A DNA stretch of 64,000 nt from Rhizomonospora bruguierae (GCF_018397995.1 NZ_BBQH01000039.1:1-64000); one strand, 5' to 3'; positions 23,772 to 34,029 are shown, counted from the stretch's first letter. Program-made: numbers and translations. Notes: a model not told the origin generated them from the sequence alone.

Positions 23772-25003
23772 GGGAAGAGCCTGATCGGGTTGATGATGTC
23801 TGCGGTGATTGTCAACAGGGTGAACACGCCGCCGACGAGAATCAGCGCGTAGGTCACCGGCATGAGCTTGAGATAGTCCACCCGGCCGGGGTCCCGCCGG
23901 CCGATCCGGGCGTAGAGCCAGGAGCGGACCCGCTCGAACCAGGCGATCGCGATGTGCCCGCCGTCCAGCGGCAGCAGCGGCAGCAGGTTGAACACGCCGA
24001 TGAAGAAGTTCAGCGTGATGAACAGCGAGACGAACAGTTCCCAGGCGCCGTGCTCCACCGCCTCGCCGCCGATCCGGGTGGCGCCGACCACGCTGATCGG
24101 GGTGTTCACGTCCCGCTCACCGCCGGTGATCGCGGTCCACAGCGCGGGGATCTTCTTCGGGAACTGCTTGAGCGCCGCGAACGTGGCCTGGAACGCCTGC
24201 CCGGTGAACTTCACCGAGGCGTTGAACCCATCGACCGGGCCGTACGTCACGGTGGGCGGGACGCCGGGCGGCAGGTTCGGGCCGGAGACGCCGAGCGCGG
24301 CGACCGCGGTGGTCGAGCCGGCCGGATCGTCCAGCGGGGGCCGCTGGACCGCGCCGAGGGTCACCCGGGCGTCGTGCGGCTGCCCGTCCCGGACGTAGGT
24401 GATGCTCGCGGGGCTGTCCGGCTTCGCGGCGCGCAACTGGACCAGCAGGTCGTCGTAGGTGGTGACCGGGGTGCCGTTCACCGCCGTGATCTCGTCGCCG
24501 TCGCGCAGGCCGGCCTGCCTGGCCGGGCTGGGCGGGTCGCCGGGCTGGCAGTCGCGGACCTCGTTGGGCACCACGACGCAGTCGGTGACCTTCACGTAGG
24601 CGGCCAGCGGGGTCTTGATCGCCGGATTCGGCAGCCCCATGAACATGGCGACCAGCCAGAGCGCCACGAACGCCAGCAGGAAGTGCGTGATCGAGCCGGC
24701 GGACATCACGATCGTGCGCTTCCACACCGGATACCGCCACATGGCGCGCGGCTCGTCCTCGGGGGCCACGTCGTCGTCCTGCGGGGTCATCCCGACGATC
24801 TTGCAGAAGCCGCCGAGCGGGATGCCCTTGACGCCGTACTCGGTCTCGCCGCGCCGGAAGGACCACAGCGTCGGGCCGAAGCCGACGAAGTACCTCGTGA
24901 CCTTCATCCCGAACGCCTTGGCCGTGAGCAGGTGGCCGGCCTCGTGCAGGCTCACCGAGATGAGGATCGTCAGGGCGAACAGAACCACCCCAAGCAGGTA
25001 CAT
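23768..25003 (-). CDS. Site-2 zinc metalloprotease (RseP/Rip1 type)
   Basis: A 411-residue M50 intramembrane protease that releases anti-sigma factors or other membrane substrates. The first helix carries the zinc motif HEAGH (near residue 20). A PDZ domain follows (about 175-265, with [21 protein letters not shown]), and the third ligand is in [10 protein letters not shown] near 325. The ATG directly follows the dxr stop and has GGGAG 6 bp upstream within dxr. The dxr-rip1-ispG order is conserved in actinobacteria. Confidence 0.95.
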   Translation of the reverse strand: MYLLGVVLFALTILISVSLHEAGHLLTAKAFGMKVTRYFVGFGPTLWSFRRGETEYGVKGIPLGGFCKIVGMTPQDDDVAPEDEPRAMWRYPVWKRTIVMSAGSITHFLLAFVALWLVAMFMGLPNPAIKTPLAAYVKVTDCVVVPNEVRDCQPGDPPSPARQAGLRDGDEITAVNGTPVTTYDDLLVQLRAAKPDSPASITYVRDGQPHDARVTLGAVQRPPLDDPAGSTTAVAALGVSGPNLPPGVPPTVTYGPVDGFNASVKFTGQAFQATFAALKQFPKKIPALWTAITGGERDVNTPISVVGATRIGGEAVEHGAWELFVSLFITLNFFIGVFNLLPLLPLDGGHIAIAWFERVRSWLYARIGRRDPGRVDYLKLMPVTYALILVGGVFTLLTITADIINPIRLFP

Positions 25004-26233
25004 TCAGCTCCCTTTCGCCGCCGTGCGGACGGTGTCGATGATCTCGCGAGCCCGCGCTCGCGCCCAGGACTCGGCGGCGAGCACCTCCTCGACGGTACCC
25101 GGTTCGGCGAACTCCGGTGCACCCTCAAGGACGCGTTCGAGAGTGTCCACGATGCCCAGGAACGGCAGGGCGCCGGCGCGGAACGCGGCCACACACTCTT
25201 CGTTCGCCGCGTTGTAGATCGCCGGGCGGCAGTGCCCGGCCGCGCCCGCCTGCTTGGCGAGGCGGACCGCCGGGAACGCCTCGTCGTCCAGCGGGCGCAG
25301 TTCCCAGGTGTGCGCGGCGGTCCAGTCCACCGGCCGGGCGGCGCCGGGCAGCCGCTCGGGCCAGGCCAGCGCCAGGCCGATCGGCAGGCGCATGTCCGGC
25401 GGGCTGGCCTGGGCCAGGGTGGAGCCGTCCGCGAACTCCACCATCGAGTGGATCACCGACGGCGGGTGCACCATCACGGTGATCCGGTCGTACGGGACCG
25501 CGTACAACTCGTGCGCCTCGATGACCTCCAGCGCCTTATTCACCATGGTCGCCGAGTTGATCGTGACCACCGGCCCCATGTCCCAGGTGGGGTGCGCGAG
25601 CGCGTCGACGAGCGTGACCTCGGCCAACTCCTCCCGGCGGCGGTCCCGGAACGGGCCCCCGCTGGCGGTCAGGATCAGCCGGCTGACCTCGCCCCGGGCG
25701 CCGCCGCGCAGGCACTGGGCCAGCGCGGAGTGTTCGGAGTCCACGGGCACGATCTGGTCCAGCAGGGCGGGACGGGTCAGCGCGGCGCGGACCAGCGGGG
25801 CGCCCGCGATCAGCGACTCCTTGTTCGCCAGCGCCAGGGTGCGCCCGGCGCGCAGGGCCGCCAGCGTGGGCGCCAGGCCCAGCGAGCCGACGACGGCGTT
25901 CAGCACGGTGTGGCACGGCCAGCTGGCCAACTCGGCCATCGCGTCCGGCCCAGCAACAATCTTCGGCAGCTTGTAGTCGCCCGTCGCGTAGCCGCGCCGC
26001 GACGCCTCCGCGTAGAAGGCGAGCTGGAGATCCTGGGCGGCGGTGGCCCTCGCCACCCCGACGGCCTCCACCCCCAGCTCAAGGGCCTGCGCGGCGAGCA
26101 GTTCCACGTTCCCGCCGCCGGCGCCCAGGGCCACCACCCGGAACCGGTCCGGATTGCGGCGCACGAGGTCGATCGCCTGGGTGCCCACGGAGCCGGTCGA
26201 GCCGAGCAGGACTATGTCGCGCGGTACGGTCAC
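25004..26233 (-). CDS. dxr: 1-deoxy-D-xylulose 5-phosphate reductoisomerase
   Basis: A 409-residue DXR, which makes MEP from DXP with NADPH. The cofactor loop is [12 protein letters not shown] near residue 11, [11 protein letters not shown] is near 115, and the metal and substrate residues lie in [12 protein letters not shown] and [10 protein letters not shown]. The GTG at 26233 gives the family start just before RDIVLLG, with GGAG about 12 bases upstream; a GTG at 26251 would add six residues. First gene of the dxr-rip1-ispG operon. Confidence 0.96.
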   Translation of the reverse strand: MTVPRDIVLLGSTGSVGTQAIDLVRRNPDRFRVVALGAGGGNVELLAAQALELGVEAVGVARATAAQDLQLAFYAEASRRGYATGDYKLPKIVAGPDAMAELASWPCHTVLNAVVGSLGLAPTLAALRAGRTLALANKESLIAGAPLVRAALTRPALLDQIVPVDSEHSALAQCLRGGARGEVSRLILTASGGPFRDRRREELAEVTLVDALAHPTWDMGPVVTINSATMVNKALEVIEAHELYAVPYDRITVMVHPPSVIHSMVEFADGSTLAQASPPDMRLPIGLALAWPERLPGAARPVDWTAAHTWELRPLDDEAFPAVRLAKQAGAAGHCRPAIYNAANEECVAAFRAGALPFLGIVDTLERVLEGAPEFAEPGTVEEVLAAESWARARAREIIDTVRTAAKGS

Positions 26234-26310
26234 GGCGCTATTGTGCTCCACCGCCGCCCAGGGCCTGGAAACCCCTGCGGGTGATCTCGAAGGGCAGGGG
26301 CCACGGGCAA

Positions 26311-26343
26311 GCGGCGGGCAGGGGCCGGGGCCTCGCCCGCCGC
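26311..26343 (-). terminator. Hairpin downstream of the MMPL gene
   Basis: GCGGCGGGC (26311-26319) pairs exactly with GCCCGCCGC (26335-26343) just after the MMPL stop at 26352. A GC-rich stem without a clear T tract is common for actinobacterial terminators. It also separates the MMPL gene from dxr. Confidence 0.5.
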
Positions 26344-26351
26344 CTCTGTCG

Positions 26352-28523
26352 TCAGCTCGCCGGCACGGGCTCGCGGATCTCCGGCGTGCCCGCTGACTCG
26401 CGGATGCCGTAGCGCCGGTACACCCGGGCCAGCGGCCCCGGCGCCCACCAGTTCCAGCGGCCCAGCAGGCGCATGGTCGCCGGCACCAGCAACGCCCGGA
26501 CCAGCGTCGCGTCCACCGCGATCGCGACGATCATGCCGACGCCGATGAGCTTGATGAATTGCACGCCGCCGGTGGCGAAGCCGGCGACCACGACGATGAG
26601 CAGCAGCGCGGCGGCGGTGATGAGGCGTCCGGTGTGCTGGATGCCGTTGGCCACGGCGGTGCGGTTCTCCCCGGTGCTGTCGTACTCCTCCCGGACCCGG
26701 GAGAGCAGGAACACCTCGTAGTCGGTCGCAAGCCCGAACAGGACGGCCAGCATGAGGATCGGGTTGGACGGCTCGATGGCGCCCAGGCTGGTGAACTTCA
26801 GCAGGCCGGCGAGGTGCCCCTCCTGGAAGACCCAGACGACCACGCCGAACGACGCGCCGATGGAGACCAGGTTCATCAGCACGGCCTTGAGCGACAGGAC
26901 CACCGAGCCGAAGGCCAGGAACAGCAGCGTGAACGTGGCGCCCGCCATGATCAGGGCCATCCAGGGCAGCCGGGCGCCGATGCTGGACAGCAGGTCCATG
27001 TTCTGCGCGGTGCGCCCGCCGACCAGGACCTCCGCACCGGTCGGCGCGGGCAGGTCGCGGATGGCGCGGACCAGGTTCTCGGCGGCCCCACCGGCCGGCT
27101 CGCCGGGGTACGTGACGGAGATCAGGGCGGACCCGCCGCGCTGGGCGATGACGGTCGCGCCGGAGGCGTCCGGCAGCGCGGCGACGCGCTGGGCGAACGC
27201 CGGCGCGGCGGCCGCAGCCCCGGCGGCGTCGCCGGAGATGAGGACCTGGATCGGCGCGACGGTGCCGTTGGGGAACTCGGCGCGGATCCGTTCACTGACC
27301 ACCCGCGACTCCGTGCCGGTCGGCAGGACCCGCTCGTCCATGCCGCCGAACTCGACCCGCAGGAACGGGGACGCCAGCACGGCGAGCACCGCGAACACGC
27401 CCACCAGGTACAGCGCCGGCCGGCGCATGACGCTGCGGGCCAGTCGCGCCCAGCCCCCGTCCGTGACGGAGCGGGGCCCGGCGGCCCGGCGGCGCCACGG
27501 CAGCGGGATGCGCAGCGCGTTGATCCGGTGACCCAGCACGGCCAGCAGCGCGGGCAGCACGGTCAGCGCGGCGACCATGGCGACCAGGACGGCGGCGATC
27601 CCGCCGAGTCCCATCGAGCGCAGGAACGGCTGCGGGAAGATCAGCAGGCTGGCCAGGGCGAGCGCGATCGTGAGCCCGGAGACCAGGACCGTGCGGCCCG
27701 CCGTGGCCATCGTTCGCCGGATCGCCTCGGGGGTCCCGTGCCCGGCGGCCAGTTCCTCGCGGAACCGGCTGACCACGAACAGCGCGTAGTCGATCGCCAT
27801 GCCCATGCCGATCAGCGTGATGATGTTGATGGCGAAGACCGAGACGTCGGTGACCAGGTTGAGCAGCCGCACGGCCATGAACGCGCCGAGGATGGCCAGC
27901 ACGCCGGTGAGCAGCGGCATCGACGCGGCCACCAGGCCGCCGAAGATCAGGATCAGCAGGATCAGCAGGACCGGCATCGACAGCAGCTCGGCCCGGCCGA
28001 TGTCCGCCCGGGTCCGCTCGTTGGCGGAGACCATGAACGCGGCGTTGCCGCCGACCTGGCTGGTGAGGCCGGGCACGGCCAGGTCCGGCTTGAGCGCGTT
28101 GTACGCCGCGCTCTGCTTGTCCTGGTCGGACTCGCGCAACCGGACGGCCGCGTAGGTGGCGTGCCGGTCGGCCGAGATCAGGTCCGGCGCCTGGGTGTCG
28201 TACCAGCTCACGACGTTGCCGATCTCGGGCCGGGCGCGCAGTTCGGCCAGCTTGGCGGTGACCGGCTCGCGAAAGGCCGGATCGTCGACGGTCCGGTCCG
28301 GGCTGCTGTAGAGCAGCAGCAGGTCGACGTTCTGGTGACCCAACTCCGCGGAGATCCGGCTCGCGGCCCGGACCGCCTCGCTGTCCGGGTCGTCGAAGCC
28401 GCCCCCGTGCAGCCGGCCGAATACGCCGGTCCCCCACAGGGCGCCGACGGTGGTGAACACCACCGCCGCCATCAGCACCAGCCACCGCGCCCGGACGACG
28501 GCGGCCCCCCACCACGCGAACAT
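26352..28523 (-). CDS. MMPL-family RND transporter
   Basis: A 723-residue MMPL protein: two similar halves, each with an extracytoplasmic domain (about 40-175 and 395-520) and a bundle of membrane helices. [17 protein letters not shown] in the first half and [20 protein letters not shown] in the second are the paired MMPL signatures; the Asp-Tyr pairs relay protons. Such proteins export lipids or drugs in actinobacteria. It is divergent from the TetR gene at 28630, with dyads between them, so it is probably the regulated target. Confidence 0.93.
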   Translation of the reverse strand: MFAWWGAAVVRARWLVLMAAVVFTTVGALWGTGVFGRLHGGGFDDPDSEAVRAASRISAELGHQNVDLLLLYSSPDRTVDDPAFREPVTAKLAELRARPEIGNVVSWYDTQAPDLISADRHATYAAVRLRESDQDKQSAAYNALKPDLAVPGLTSQVGGNAAFMVSANERTRADIGRAELLSMPVLLILLILIFGGLVAASMPLLTGVLAILGAFMAVRLLNLVTDVSVFAINIITLIGMGMAIDYALFVVSRFREELAAGHGTPEAIRRTMATAGRTVLVSGLTIALALASLLIFPQPFLRSMGLGGIAAVLVAMVAALTVLPALLAVLGHRINALRIPLPWRRRAAGPRSVTDGGWARLARSVMRRPALYLVGVFAVLAVLASPFLRVEFGGMDERVLPTGTESRVVSERIRAEFPNGTVAPIQVLISGDAAGAAAAAPAFAQRVAALPDASGATVIAQRGGSALISVTYPGEPAGGAAENLVRAIRDLPAPTGAEVLVGGRTAQNMDLLSSIGARLPWMALIMAGATFTLLFLAFGSVVLSLKAVLMNLVSIGASFGVVVWVFQEGHLAGLLKFTSLGAIEPSNPILMLAVLFGLATDYEVFLLSRVREEYDSTGENRTAVANGIQHTGRLITAAALLLIVVVAGFATGGVQFIKLIGVGMIVAIAVDATLVRALLVPATMRLLGRWNWWAPGPLARVYRRYGIRESAGTPEIREPVPAS

Positions 28524-28543
28524 CGCGCACCCCCTCGACTACC

Positions 28544-28602
28544 GGGTAAGCTGCACACAGGCTTTACCCCCATAAACGCCGTTCACTATCGCAAGCGGCG
28601 TT
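28544..28602. promoter_or_regulatory. Probable TetR operator region
   Basis: Two dyads lie between the divergent MMPL and TetR genes. One is GGGTAAGC (28544-28551) against GCTTTACCC (28561-28569), imperfect by one base. The other is AACGCCG (28575-28581) against CGGCGTT (28596-28602), exact. The first is close to the MMPL start and the second to the TetR start, which would allow separate control of both. Confidence 0.5.
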
Positions 28603-28629
28603 CGCCCGGTCAAGGGAGTGAGCGGAACT

Positions 28630-29355
28630 ATGACGATGGCGTCACCCAGCCGCCGCGAACGACTGCGTGCCGCCACGGTGACGGAGTTGAAGGACCACGC
28701 CCGGCGGCTGCTCACCACCGGCGGCGTCCCAGCCATCTCGCTGCGCGCCATCGCGCGGGACATGGGCATGACCGCGCCGGCCATCTACCGGTACTTCCCC
28801 AGCCTGGACGCGCTGGTCCTGCACCTGGCCGAGGACATCTACGAGGAACTGCGGGTGGCCGTGGAGGACGCGCGGCACGCCGCCGGCGCCGACCCGGTCG
28901 AGCAACTCATCGCGATGACGCACGCGTTCCGGGCGTGGTCCCTGGCGCACCCGGCCGAATTCGGCCTGATCTTCGGCAACCCGGTGCCCGGCATCGACGC
29001 CTACGCGGCCGCCGCCTCGGCCTGCCGCCCGGGCGGGGAGGCCGCCGCCCGGTTCGGCGCACCCTTCCTGGAAACGCTCGCGCACCTGTGGGCGCAGCGC
29101 CCGTTCCCCACGACACCCCCGCCCCACCTGGCCGAGGCGTTCGCCCCGACCCTCGGACCGTTCCGGCTCAGGCACGGCGAGCCCGAACTGCCGGTCGAGG
29201 TCATCTACGAGTTCCTGGCCGCCTGGACCCGCCTGTACGGCATGGTGGCGATGGAGGTGTTCGGGCACCTGCACTGGGCGGTCTCGGACGTGACGCCACT
29301 GTTCGAGATAGAAGTCCGGCGGGTCGTCAAGTCCCTGGGCGGGGCGCCGGCCTGA
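28630..29355 (+). CDS. TetR-family transcriptional regulator
   Basis: A 241-residue TetR regulator. The helix-turn-helix is at about 15-60, with TTGGVPAISLRAIARDMG then MTAPAIYRYFPSLDALVLHL. The C-terminal domain (about 75-235) matches the WHG-type TetR_C (FRAWSLAHPAEFGLIFGNPV). ATG 28630 is chosen because GGGAG lies 11 bases upstream; a GTG at 28618 overlaps that ribosome site. It presumably represses the divergent MMPL exporter; the ligand is unknown. Confidence 0.9.
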   Translation: MTMASPSRRERLRAATVTELKDHARRLLTTGGVPAISLRAIARDMGMTAPAIYRYFPSLDALVLHLAEDIYEELRVAVEDARHAAGADPVEQLIAMTHAFRAWSLAHPAEFGLIFGNPVPGIDAYAAAASACRPGGEAAARFGAPFLETLAHLWAQRPFPTTPPPHLAEAFAPTLGPFRLRHGEPELPVEVIYEFLAAWTRLYGMVAMEVFGHLHWAVSDVTPLFEIEVRRVVKSLGGAPA

Positions 29356-29379
29356 CCGGCACCGCTACGCTCGCCTGCT

Positions 29380-30975
29380 ATGACCGCTCCGCAGCTCCCC
29401 TCGCGCGCCGATGTCGTCGTGGTCGGTGCCGGCCACAACGGCCTGGTCTCGGCCGTCCTGCTCGCCCGCGCCGGCCTGAAGGTCGTGGTACTGGAGGCCA
29501 CCGACGTGATCGGCGGCGCGGCCCGCACCGAGCGGCCCTTCCCCAAGGTGCCGGAACTGAGCCACTCCACCGGCTCCTACCTGCTCGGCCTGATGCCGCC
29601 GGAGCTGCTGCGCACCCTCGACGTGACGATCCCGACCCTGCGGCGGGATCCGCACTACTTCCTGCCCACGCCGGGCGGATCCGGCTCGCCGTACCTGCTG
29701 TTCGGCCGGGACCGGGAGGCGATCCGCGAGCAGATGGCCTCGTTCTTCACCCCCGAGGATGTCTCCGCCGACGACGCCCTCCAGGAAGAACTGGGCGCGA
29801 TGCGCAACGACCTCGGCCCGGCCTGGCTGGCCGAGCCGCTGCCGGTCGAGGAGACCGCCGAGCGGTACATCCGGCCCGCCCTGCAGAGCACGTTCATCAA
29901 CCTGGTACGCGGCTCGGTCGCCGACTACCTGGCCCGCTTCCAGTTCCGCTCCGACCTGCTGGTCGCCATGTACGCCGTGACCGACGGCCTGTCCGGGCTG
30001 AACGCCGGCCCGGACGACCCCGGCACCGGGCACAACTTCCTGGTCCACAACATGTGCCGGCTGCCCGGCGCGGACGGCACCTGGATGATCGCCCAGGGCG
30101 GCATGGGCACCGTCTCCCGGGTGTTCGCCGACGCGGCCCGCGCGGCCGGCGCGCAGATCTTCACCGGCACGCCGGTCGAGTCCATCGCGGTCGACGCCGG
30201 CGCCGCCGCCGGCGTGGTCCTCGCCGGCGGCCACCACATCGCCGCCCGGGCCGTCCTCGGCGCCTGTGACCCGTACCGGCTGATGGCCCTGGCCCCCGAC
30301 GGCGCGCTGCCGGCCGCGCTGACCGGGCGGATGGCGGCGGCCCGCCGCACCGGCACCACCCTCAAGGTGAACCTGGCCCTGCGCGACCTGCCCCGCTTCT
30401 CCTGCCTGCCGCCGGAGGCACCGAGCCCGTTCGGCGCGACGATCCACCTGTTGCCCGGGTCGGACGGCGGTGGCGAGCCGATGGCCGAACTGCGCCGGAT
30501 GTGGGCCGACGTGTGCGCCGGCCGGCTGCCCGCCGAGCCCACCATCGAGTGGTACCTGCACACGACGGTCGACCCGTCGCTGCGGGACCCGGCGGGGCAC
30601 CACTCGTCGGCGCTGTTCGTGCAGTCCGTCCCCTACGAACTGGCAGACGGCACCTGGGAACAGGCGCTCCCGGGGTACGTGGAGTCGCTGCTGGCGCTCT
30701 GCGACCGATACGCCCCCGGCACGTCGGACCTGGTGGCGGACACCCTGCCGCTCACCCCGCCCGGCATCGAGCAGCGGTTCGGGATCACCGGTGGGCACAT
30801 CCACCACGTGGACAACACCGTCTCGTTCACCGACCGGATGCCGTACGCGACCGGCCTGGACGGCCTGTACGCGGGCAGCGCCGGCTGCTTCCCGGGCGGA
30901 AGCGTGATCGGTGCGGCGGGCCACAACGCGGCCCGCCGCGTCCTCGCGGATCTGGGGGCCGGTCAGGGCAGCTGA
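29380..30975 (+). CDS. FAD-dependent oxidoreductase of the phytoene-desaturase/PYROXD2 type
   Basis: A 531-residue flavoprotein. The dinucleotide-binding fold VVVVGAGHNGLVSAVLLARA (about 11-30) and EATDVIGGAARTE are diagnostic. GGMGTVSRVFADAARAAGA is the second family motif, and the C-terminal GLYAGSAGCFPGGSVIGAAG completes the FAD site. It lies 24 bp after the TetR gene, but no carotenoid genes are nearby, so a CrtI role is not supported. The PYROXD2-like group of oxidoreductases of unknown substrate is the better fit. Confidence 0.86.
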   Translation: MTAPQLPSRADVVVVGAGHNGLVSAVLLARAGLKVVVLEATDVIGGAARTERPFPKVPELSHSTGSYLLGLMPPELLRTLDVTIPTLRRDPHYFLPTPGGSGSPYLLFGRDREAIREQMASFFTPEDVSADDALQEELGAMRNDLGPAWLAEPLPVEETAERYIRPALQSTFINLVRGSVADYLARFQFRSDLLVAMYAVTDGLSGLNAGPDDPGTGHNFLVHNMCRLPGADGTWMIAQGGMGTVSRVFADAARAAGAQIFTGTPVESIAVDAGAAAGVVLAGGHHIAARAVLGACDPYRLMALAPDGALPAALTGRMAAARRTGTTLKVNLALRDLPRFSCLPPEAPSPFGATIHLLPGSDGGGEPMAELRRMWADVCAGRLPAEPTIEWYLHTTVDPSLRDPAGHHSSALFVQSVPYELADGTWEQALPGYVESLLALCDRYAPGTSDLVADTLPLTPPGIEQRFGITGGHIHHVDNTVSFTDRMPYATGLDGLYAGSAGCFPGGSVIGAAGHNAARRVLADLGAGQGS

Positions 30976-30988
30976 CCCGGCCGGTGGA

Positions 30989-32599
30989 TCAGCCGTCCAC
31001 GTCGGTGGCCTCGGCCACCTCGACCACCTCGGCGGGCGCGTCCGCCGCCGGCTTGGAGCGCAGTTCGTGGCCCACGCTGGTCAGGCAGCGCCCGCTGGGC
31101 AGGTCGAACTTCCAGCCGTGCAACTGGCAGGTCAGCGTGGTGCCGTCGATGACGCCGAACCGGGTCAGGTCCGCCTTCAGGTGCGGGCAGCGCCGCTGCA
31201 CGATCCAGTCGCCCAGCTTGACGTCCTCGGCGTCCGGCTTCTGCTCGGCGTACCAGCCCTCCGCGTACTGCAGGCGCTCCTCGGACAGGCACTTGAAGAA
31301 CGCGTACACGAACTCGTTGTACTGGCCGATCCGCGCCGCCGAGAACCGGCAGGACAGGAACAGCGAGTTGACCCAGTCCACCTCGCCGGTGTGCAGCAGG
31401 TGCTCCACCAGCGCCCGCTCGGTGCGGAACCGGTAGCGCACCTTCTCGTCCGCGTACCGCCGCACCTCCTTGCCCGGGAAGTCCACCACAATGGATTCAA
31501 CGGTCTCCTCGCCAGCGTCTCCCGACGACCCGACCAGGTCGAAGCGCACCGGCCCGCCGACGCCCTTGGCCAGGTAGACCGACTCCTCCAGCAGCGGCTC
31601 GATGCGCCGCTTCATCTCCTTCAGGATGTCGATCTCCGGGTGCCGCCACGACTCCTTCTCCGCCGCGATCACCACGCGCTGCCGGTCCCGGTACTCGCGC
31701 AGGTACCGCTCCTTGTCGGCGAAGAACTCCTCGAGCGTGACGCCGTCGGGGTGGGTCACGCCGGTCGCGCCCTCGGCGGTCACCTCCGTCACGGAGCCCG
31801 GCAGCAGCACCACCGCGTTGGTGCCACCCACCTTCGCGTACTCCTCCAGGAACCTGCCCTGGTCCGGGAAGATGTTGCCCTCGTCCCCGAAAATGTCGTT
31901 GAACTGCCACAGCTCGTCGTCGAGGAAGCACGGCGGCCCGGCGATCGGGAAGACCGACGACGCCTTCAGGTCGTCGATGTACCGCCAGGTGCGGTCGAAC
32001 TGCCGGTCCCGCTTCTGCTTGCCGAACGCCCGCTTCGCCGACTCCGGCAGCTCGTACACCATCGGGTACCAGATCGCGCCGGAGAACTGGAGCATGTGCG
32101 CGTGCACATGCCCGAGCGAGGCGAACAGCCCGAGATCCGTGGGGCGGGCGTCGTTCTGGTTCAGCAACCGGATCCCGTCGTACTCCACCCACAGCGAGGA
32201 GTCGCCGATCGGGCCGTCCGTGGGGCTGGTCAGCGCCTGGATCATCACCTTCAGGCCGCCGTCCAGCTCGACGACCTGCTCGGTCTTCGTCCGCAGGAAG
32301 CTGGTGAAGCCCAGCTCCCGCAGCTCGTCCTCCAGCTCGCTGGTCGGGAACTCCGGCAGCAGCACGGTCGCCTTCTTCGAGACGAAGCGGCGCAGGTGCT
32401 TGGCGTCGAAATGGTCCCGGTGCAGGTGGGAGACGTACAGGTAGTCGGTGTCGCCGAGGGACTCCCAGTCCAGCCCCGAATTATCCGGGAACGGGAACCA
32501 GGACGCGAAATAGGCGGGGTTCACCCACGGGTCACAGAGGATGCTCCCCGCTGGCGTGTCGATCCGCATGCTCGCGTGACCGGTACCCGTGATCCGCAC
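30989..32599 (-). CDS. Metallo-beta-lactamase/Rieske two-domain protein
   Basis: A 536-residue protein. The N-terminal MBL fold (about 1-270) has SHLHRDHFDAKHLRRF as the metal motif and LNQNDARPTDL for a later ligand. After a helical middle comes a C-terminal Rieske domain (about 440-500) with RCPHLKADL and CQLHGWKFDLPSGRC, giving the Cys-x-His and Cys-x-x-His ligands of a [2Fe-2S] cluster. This combination recalls the CMP-N-acetylneuraminate hydroxylase-like group, with domain order reversed relative to that enzyme. GTG 32599 is preferred since GAGGGAG lies 7 bases upstream. Substrate unknown. Confidence 0.85.
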   Translation of the reverse strand: MRITGTGHASMRIDTPAGSILCDPWVNPAYFASWFPFPDNSGLDWESLGDTDYLYVSHLHRDHFDAKHLRRFVSKKATVLLPEFPTSELEDELRELGFTSFLRTKTEQVVELDGGLKVMIQALTSPTDGPIGDSSLWVEYDGIRLLNQNDARPTDLGLFASLGHVHAHMLQFSGAIWYPMVYELPESAKRAFGKQKRDRQFDRTWRYIDDLKASSVFPIAGPPCFLDDELWQFNDIFGDEGNIFPDQGRFLEEYAKVGGTNAVVLLPGSVTEVTAEGATGVTHPDGVTLEEFFADKERYLREYRDRQRVVIAAEKESWRHPEIDILKEMKRRIEPLLEESVYLAKGVGGPVRFDLVGSSGDAGEETVESIVVDFPGKEVRRYADEKVRYRFRTERALVEHLLHTGEVDWVNSLFLSCRFSAARIGQYNEFVYAFFKCLSEERLQYAEGWYAEQKPDAEDVKLGDWIVQRRCPHLKADLTRFGVIDGTTLTCQLHGWKFDLPSGRCLTSVGHELRSKPAADAPAEVVEVAEATDVDG

Positions 32600-32727
32600 C
32601 GTGCAACTCCCTCGGTCGCTGACACTGACATACGTTCCGAAGCTACCGGAGCCTAAACGGGACCCGGGCAGCCGGCTACGGCGGTGGTCATGCCAAACTG
32701 ATCGCACCGACGACGAAAGGACCGACC

Positions 32728-32946
32728 GTGGCGGGCGACGAGCCGGTAACCTCCCCCGACCAGCACAAGCCGGGCAACCGCAAGCTCGGCCGGATCGGCG
32801 CGCTGGGCACCGCGGCGGCGCTGCTGCTGCTCACGATCGGCAACCACCGCGGCCACGTCGAGGACTACTTCCTCATCGCCCTGGCCGCCGGCCTGGTCGC
32901 CATCGTCATCGGCGACGCCGTCCTGCGCCGCAACGGCCTCCGCTGA
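32728..32946 (+). CDS. DUF2631 small membrane protein
   Basis: A 72-residue protein with two membrane helices (about 24-39 and 48-64) and the family start EPVTSPDQHKPGNRKLGR, ending IGDAVLRRNGLR. DUF2631 genes commonly lie near dxr and rlmN in actinobacteria, as here. Starts with GTG. Function unknown. Confidence 0.85.
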   Translation: MAGDEPVTSPDQHKPGNRKLGRIGALGTAAALLLLTIGNHRGHVEDYFLIALAAGLVAIVIGDAVLRRNGLR

Positions 32947-32955
32947 CCCACCCGC

Positions 32956-32992
32956 GCCGACCGCCCCGTGGCGACACGGGTGCGGGATCGGC
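32956..32992. terminator. Hairpin between convergent DUF2631 and DivIVA genes
   Basis: CCCGTG (32965-32970) pairs with CACGGG (32975-32980) around a GCGA loop, and GCCGA (32956-32960) can pair with TCGGC (32988-32992) outside it. It lies between the ends of two convergent genes, so it could serve both strands. Confidence 0.5.
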
Positions 32993-33007
32993 GGCGGGGT
33001 CACCGGA

Positions 33008-34024
33008 TCAATGGCGGCGCAGCAGGTCACGGACCTCGCGGAGCGCCGCGTCCACCTCGGCCTCGAAGTAGCCCCCCGGCACCAGGCTGAACTGCGTCGA
33101 GTCCAGCTCGTTCTCGGTGATCGGCATCGAGCCGCGGCCGGCCATCGCGTTGAGTAGGCCGTCGAACAGCCGGTCAACCTGGTGGGGGTCGTAGCCGCTG
33201 CCGAACCGCCGGACCTGGAACGTGCGCCGGAGCTGGTCGATGCGCTGGAGCTCGACCGGAAGGCCGGGGATGGGTGCGGGGCCGCCCATCGGGGCGCCGT
33301 ACGGGTCGCCGCGTTCCGGCATGCGGATCTCAGCGGTCATGTCCATCTTGCCGTGGCGGCCGGCCTCGAAGCCGTCGAAACCACCGGACGGCCCGTCAAA
33401 CCCACCGGACGGCGGGCCATCGAAACCACCGGGCGGCGGACCGTCAAACCCACCGGACGGCGGACCGTCGAAGCCGCGGGGCGCGTCGTACATGCGCGGG
33501 TCGTAGCCGCCGCCGGGCGGGGGACCGTAGCCGCCACCCGGGCCGTCGTAACCCCCCGGACCGTCGTAACCGCCGCCCGCGTACGACGGCTCCTCGTACC
33601 CGCCGTACCGCGGGTCGTGCGGTGGGGCGGGCTGCGCCGGCGGCGGGGACATCGGACGGGGTGGGGGCTGCATGCGGTCATCCCGCATCGGCGGGCCCAT
33701 GCGCTCCGGCGGACCCATCCGGTCCATGCCGCCACCCGGCATGCCGGCCGTGCGGGGCTCGGGGCCGCGGGCGAAGCCGCCCCGGTCCTCCAACTCGGCG
33801 AGCTGGCGCTCGACCCGGTCCAGGTGCAGGTCGACCTGCCACTCGTCGTAACCGCCGAAGCGCACCCGGAAGACCACGTCGTGGACCTCCTGCGAGGTGA
33901 CCGGCGCGCCCATCGGGTCACCGTTCAGGGTCGACTCGACCCGGTCAAGGAACGAGTCCACCTCGTCAACCTTGTACCCGCGGCGGAGCGCCCGGCGCCG
34001 GAACCGCTGACCCTGACTCGCCAC
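33008..34024 (-). CDS. Protein with two DivIVA-type domains and Gly/Pro repeats
   Basis: A 338-residue protein. The N-terminal DivIVA-like motif GYKVDEVDSFLDRVESTL (about 16-33) is repeated later in the form GYDPHQVDRLFDGLLNAM (about 279-296). Each is followed by a second piece: VTSQEVHDVVFRVRFGGYDE and ITENELDSTQFSLVPGGYFE. The linker (about 95-235) is disordered, rich in Pro, Gly and Met, with five GFDG units in the form GFDGPPSG or close variants. DivIVA proteins mark curved membranes and poles. This gene ends next to rlmN. A scaffold role is inference. Confidence 0.82.
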   Translation of the reverse strand: MASQGQRFRRRALRRGYKVDEVDSFLDRVESTLNGDPMGAPVTSQEVHDVVFRVRFGGYDEWQVDLHLDRVERQLAELEDRGGFARGPEPRTAGMPGGGMDRMGPPERMGPPMRDDRMQPPPRPMSPPPAQPAPPHDPRYGGYEEPSYAGGGYDGPGGYDGPGGGYGPPPGGGYDPRMYDAPRGFDGPPSGGFDGPPPGGFDGPPSGGFDGPSGGFDGFEAGRHGKMDMTAEIRMPERGDPYGAPMGGPAPIPGLPVELQRIDQLRRTFQVRRFGSGYDPHQVDRLFDGLLNAMAGRGSMPITENELDSTQFSLVPGGYFEAEVDAALREVRDLLRRH

Positions 34025-34029
34025 TTAAG

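Noticed and set aside
29380-30975. Carotenoid phytoene desaturase CrtI
   Set aside because: No other carotenoid genes nearby, and the sequence fits the PYROXD2-like group as well or better.
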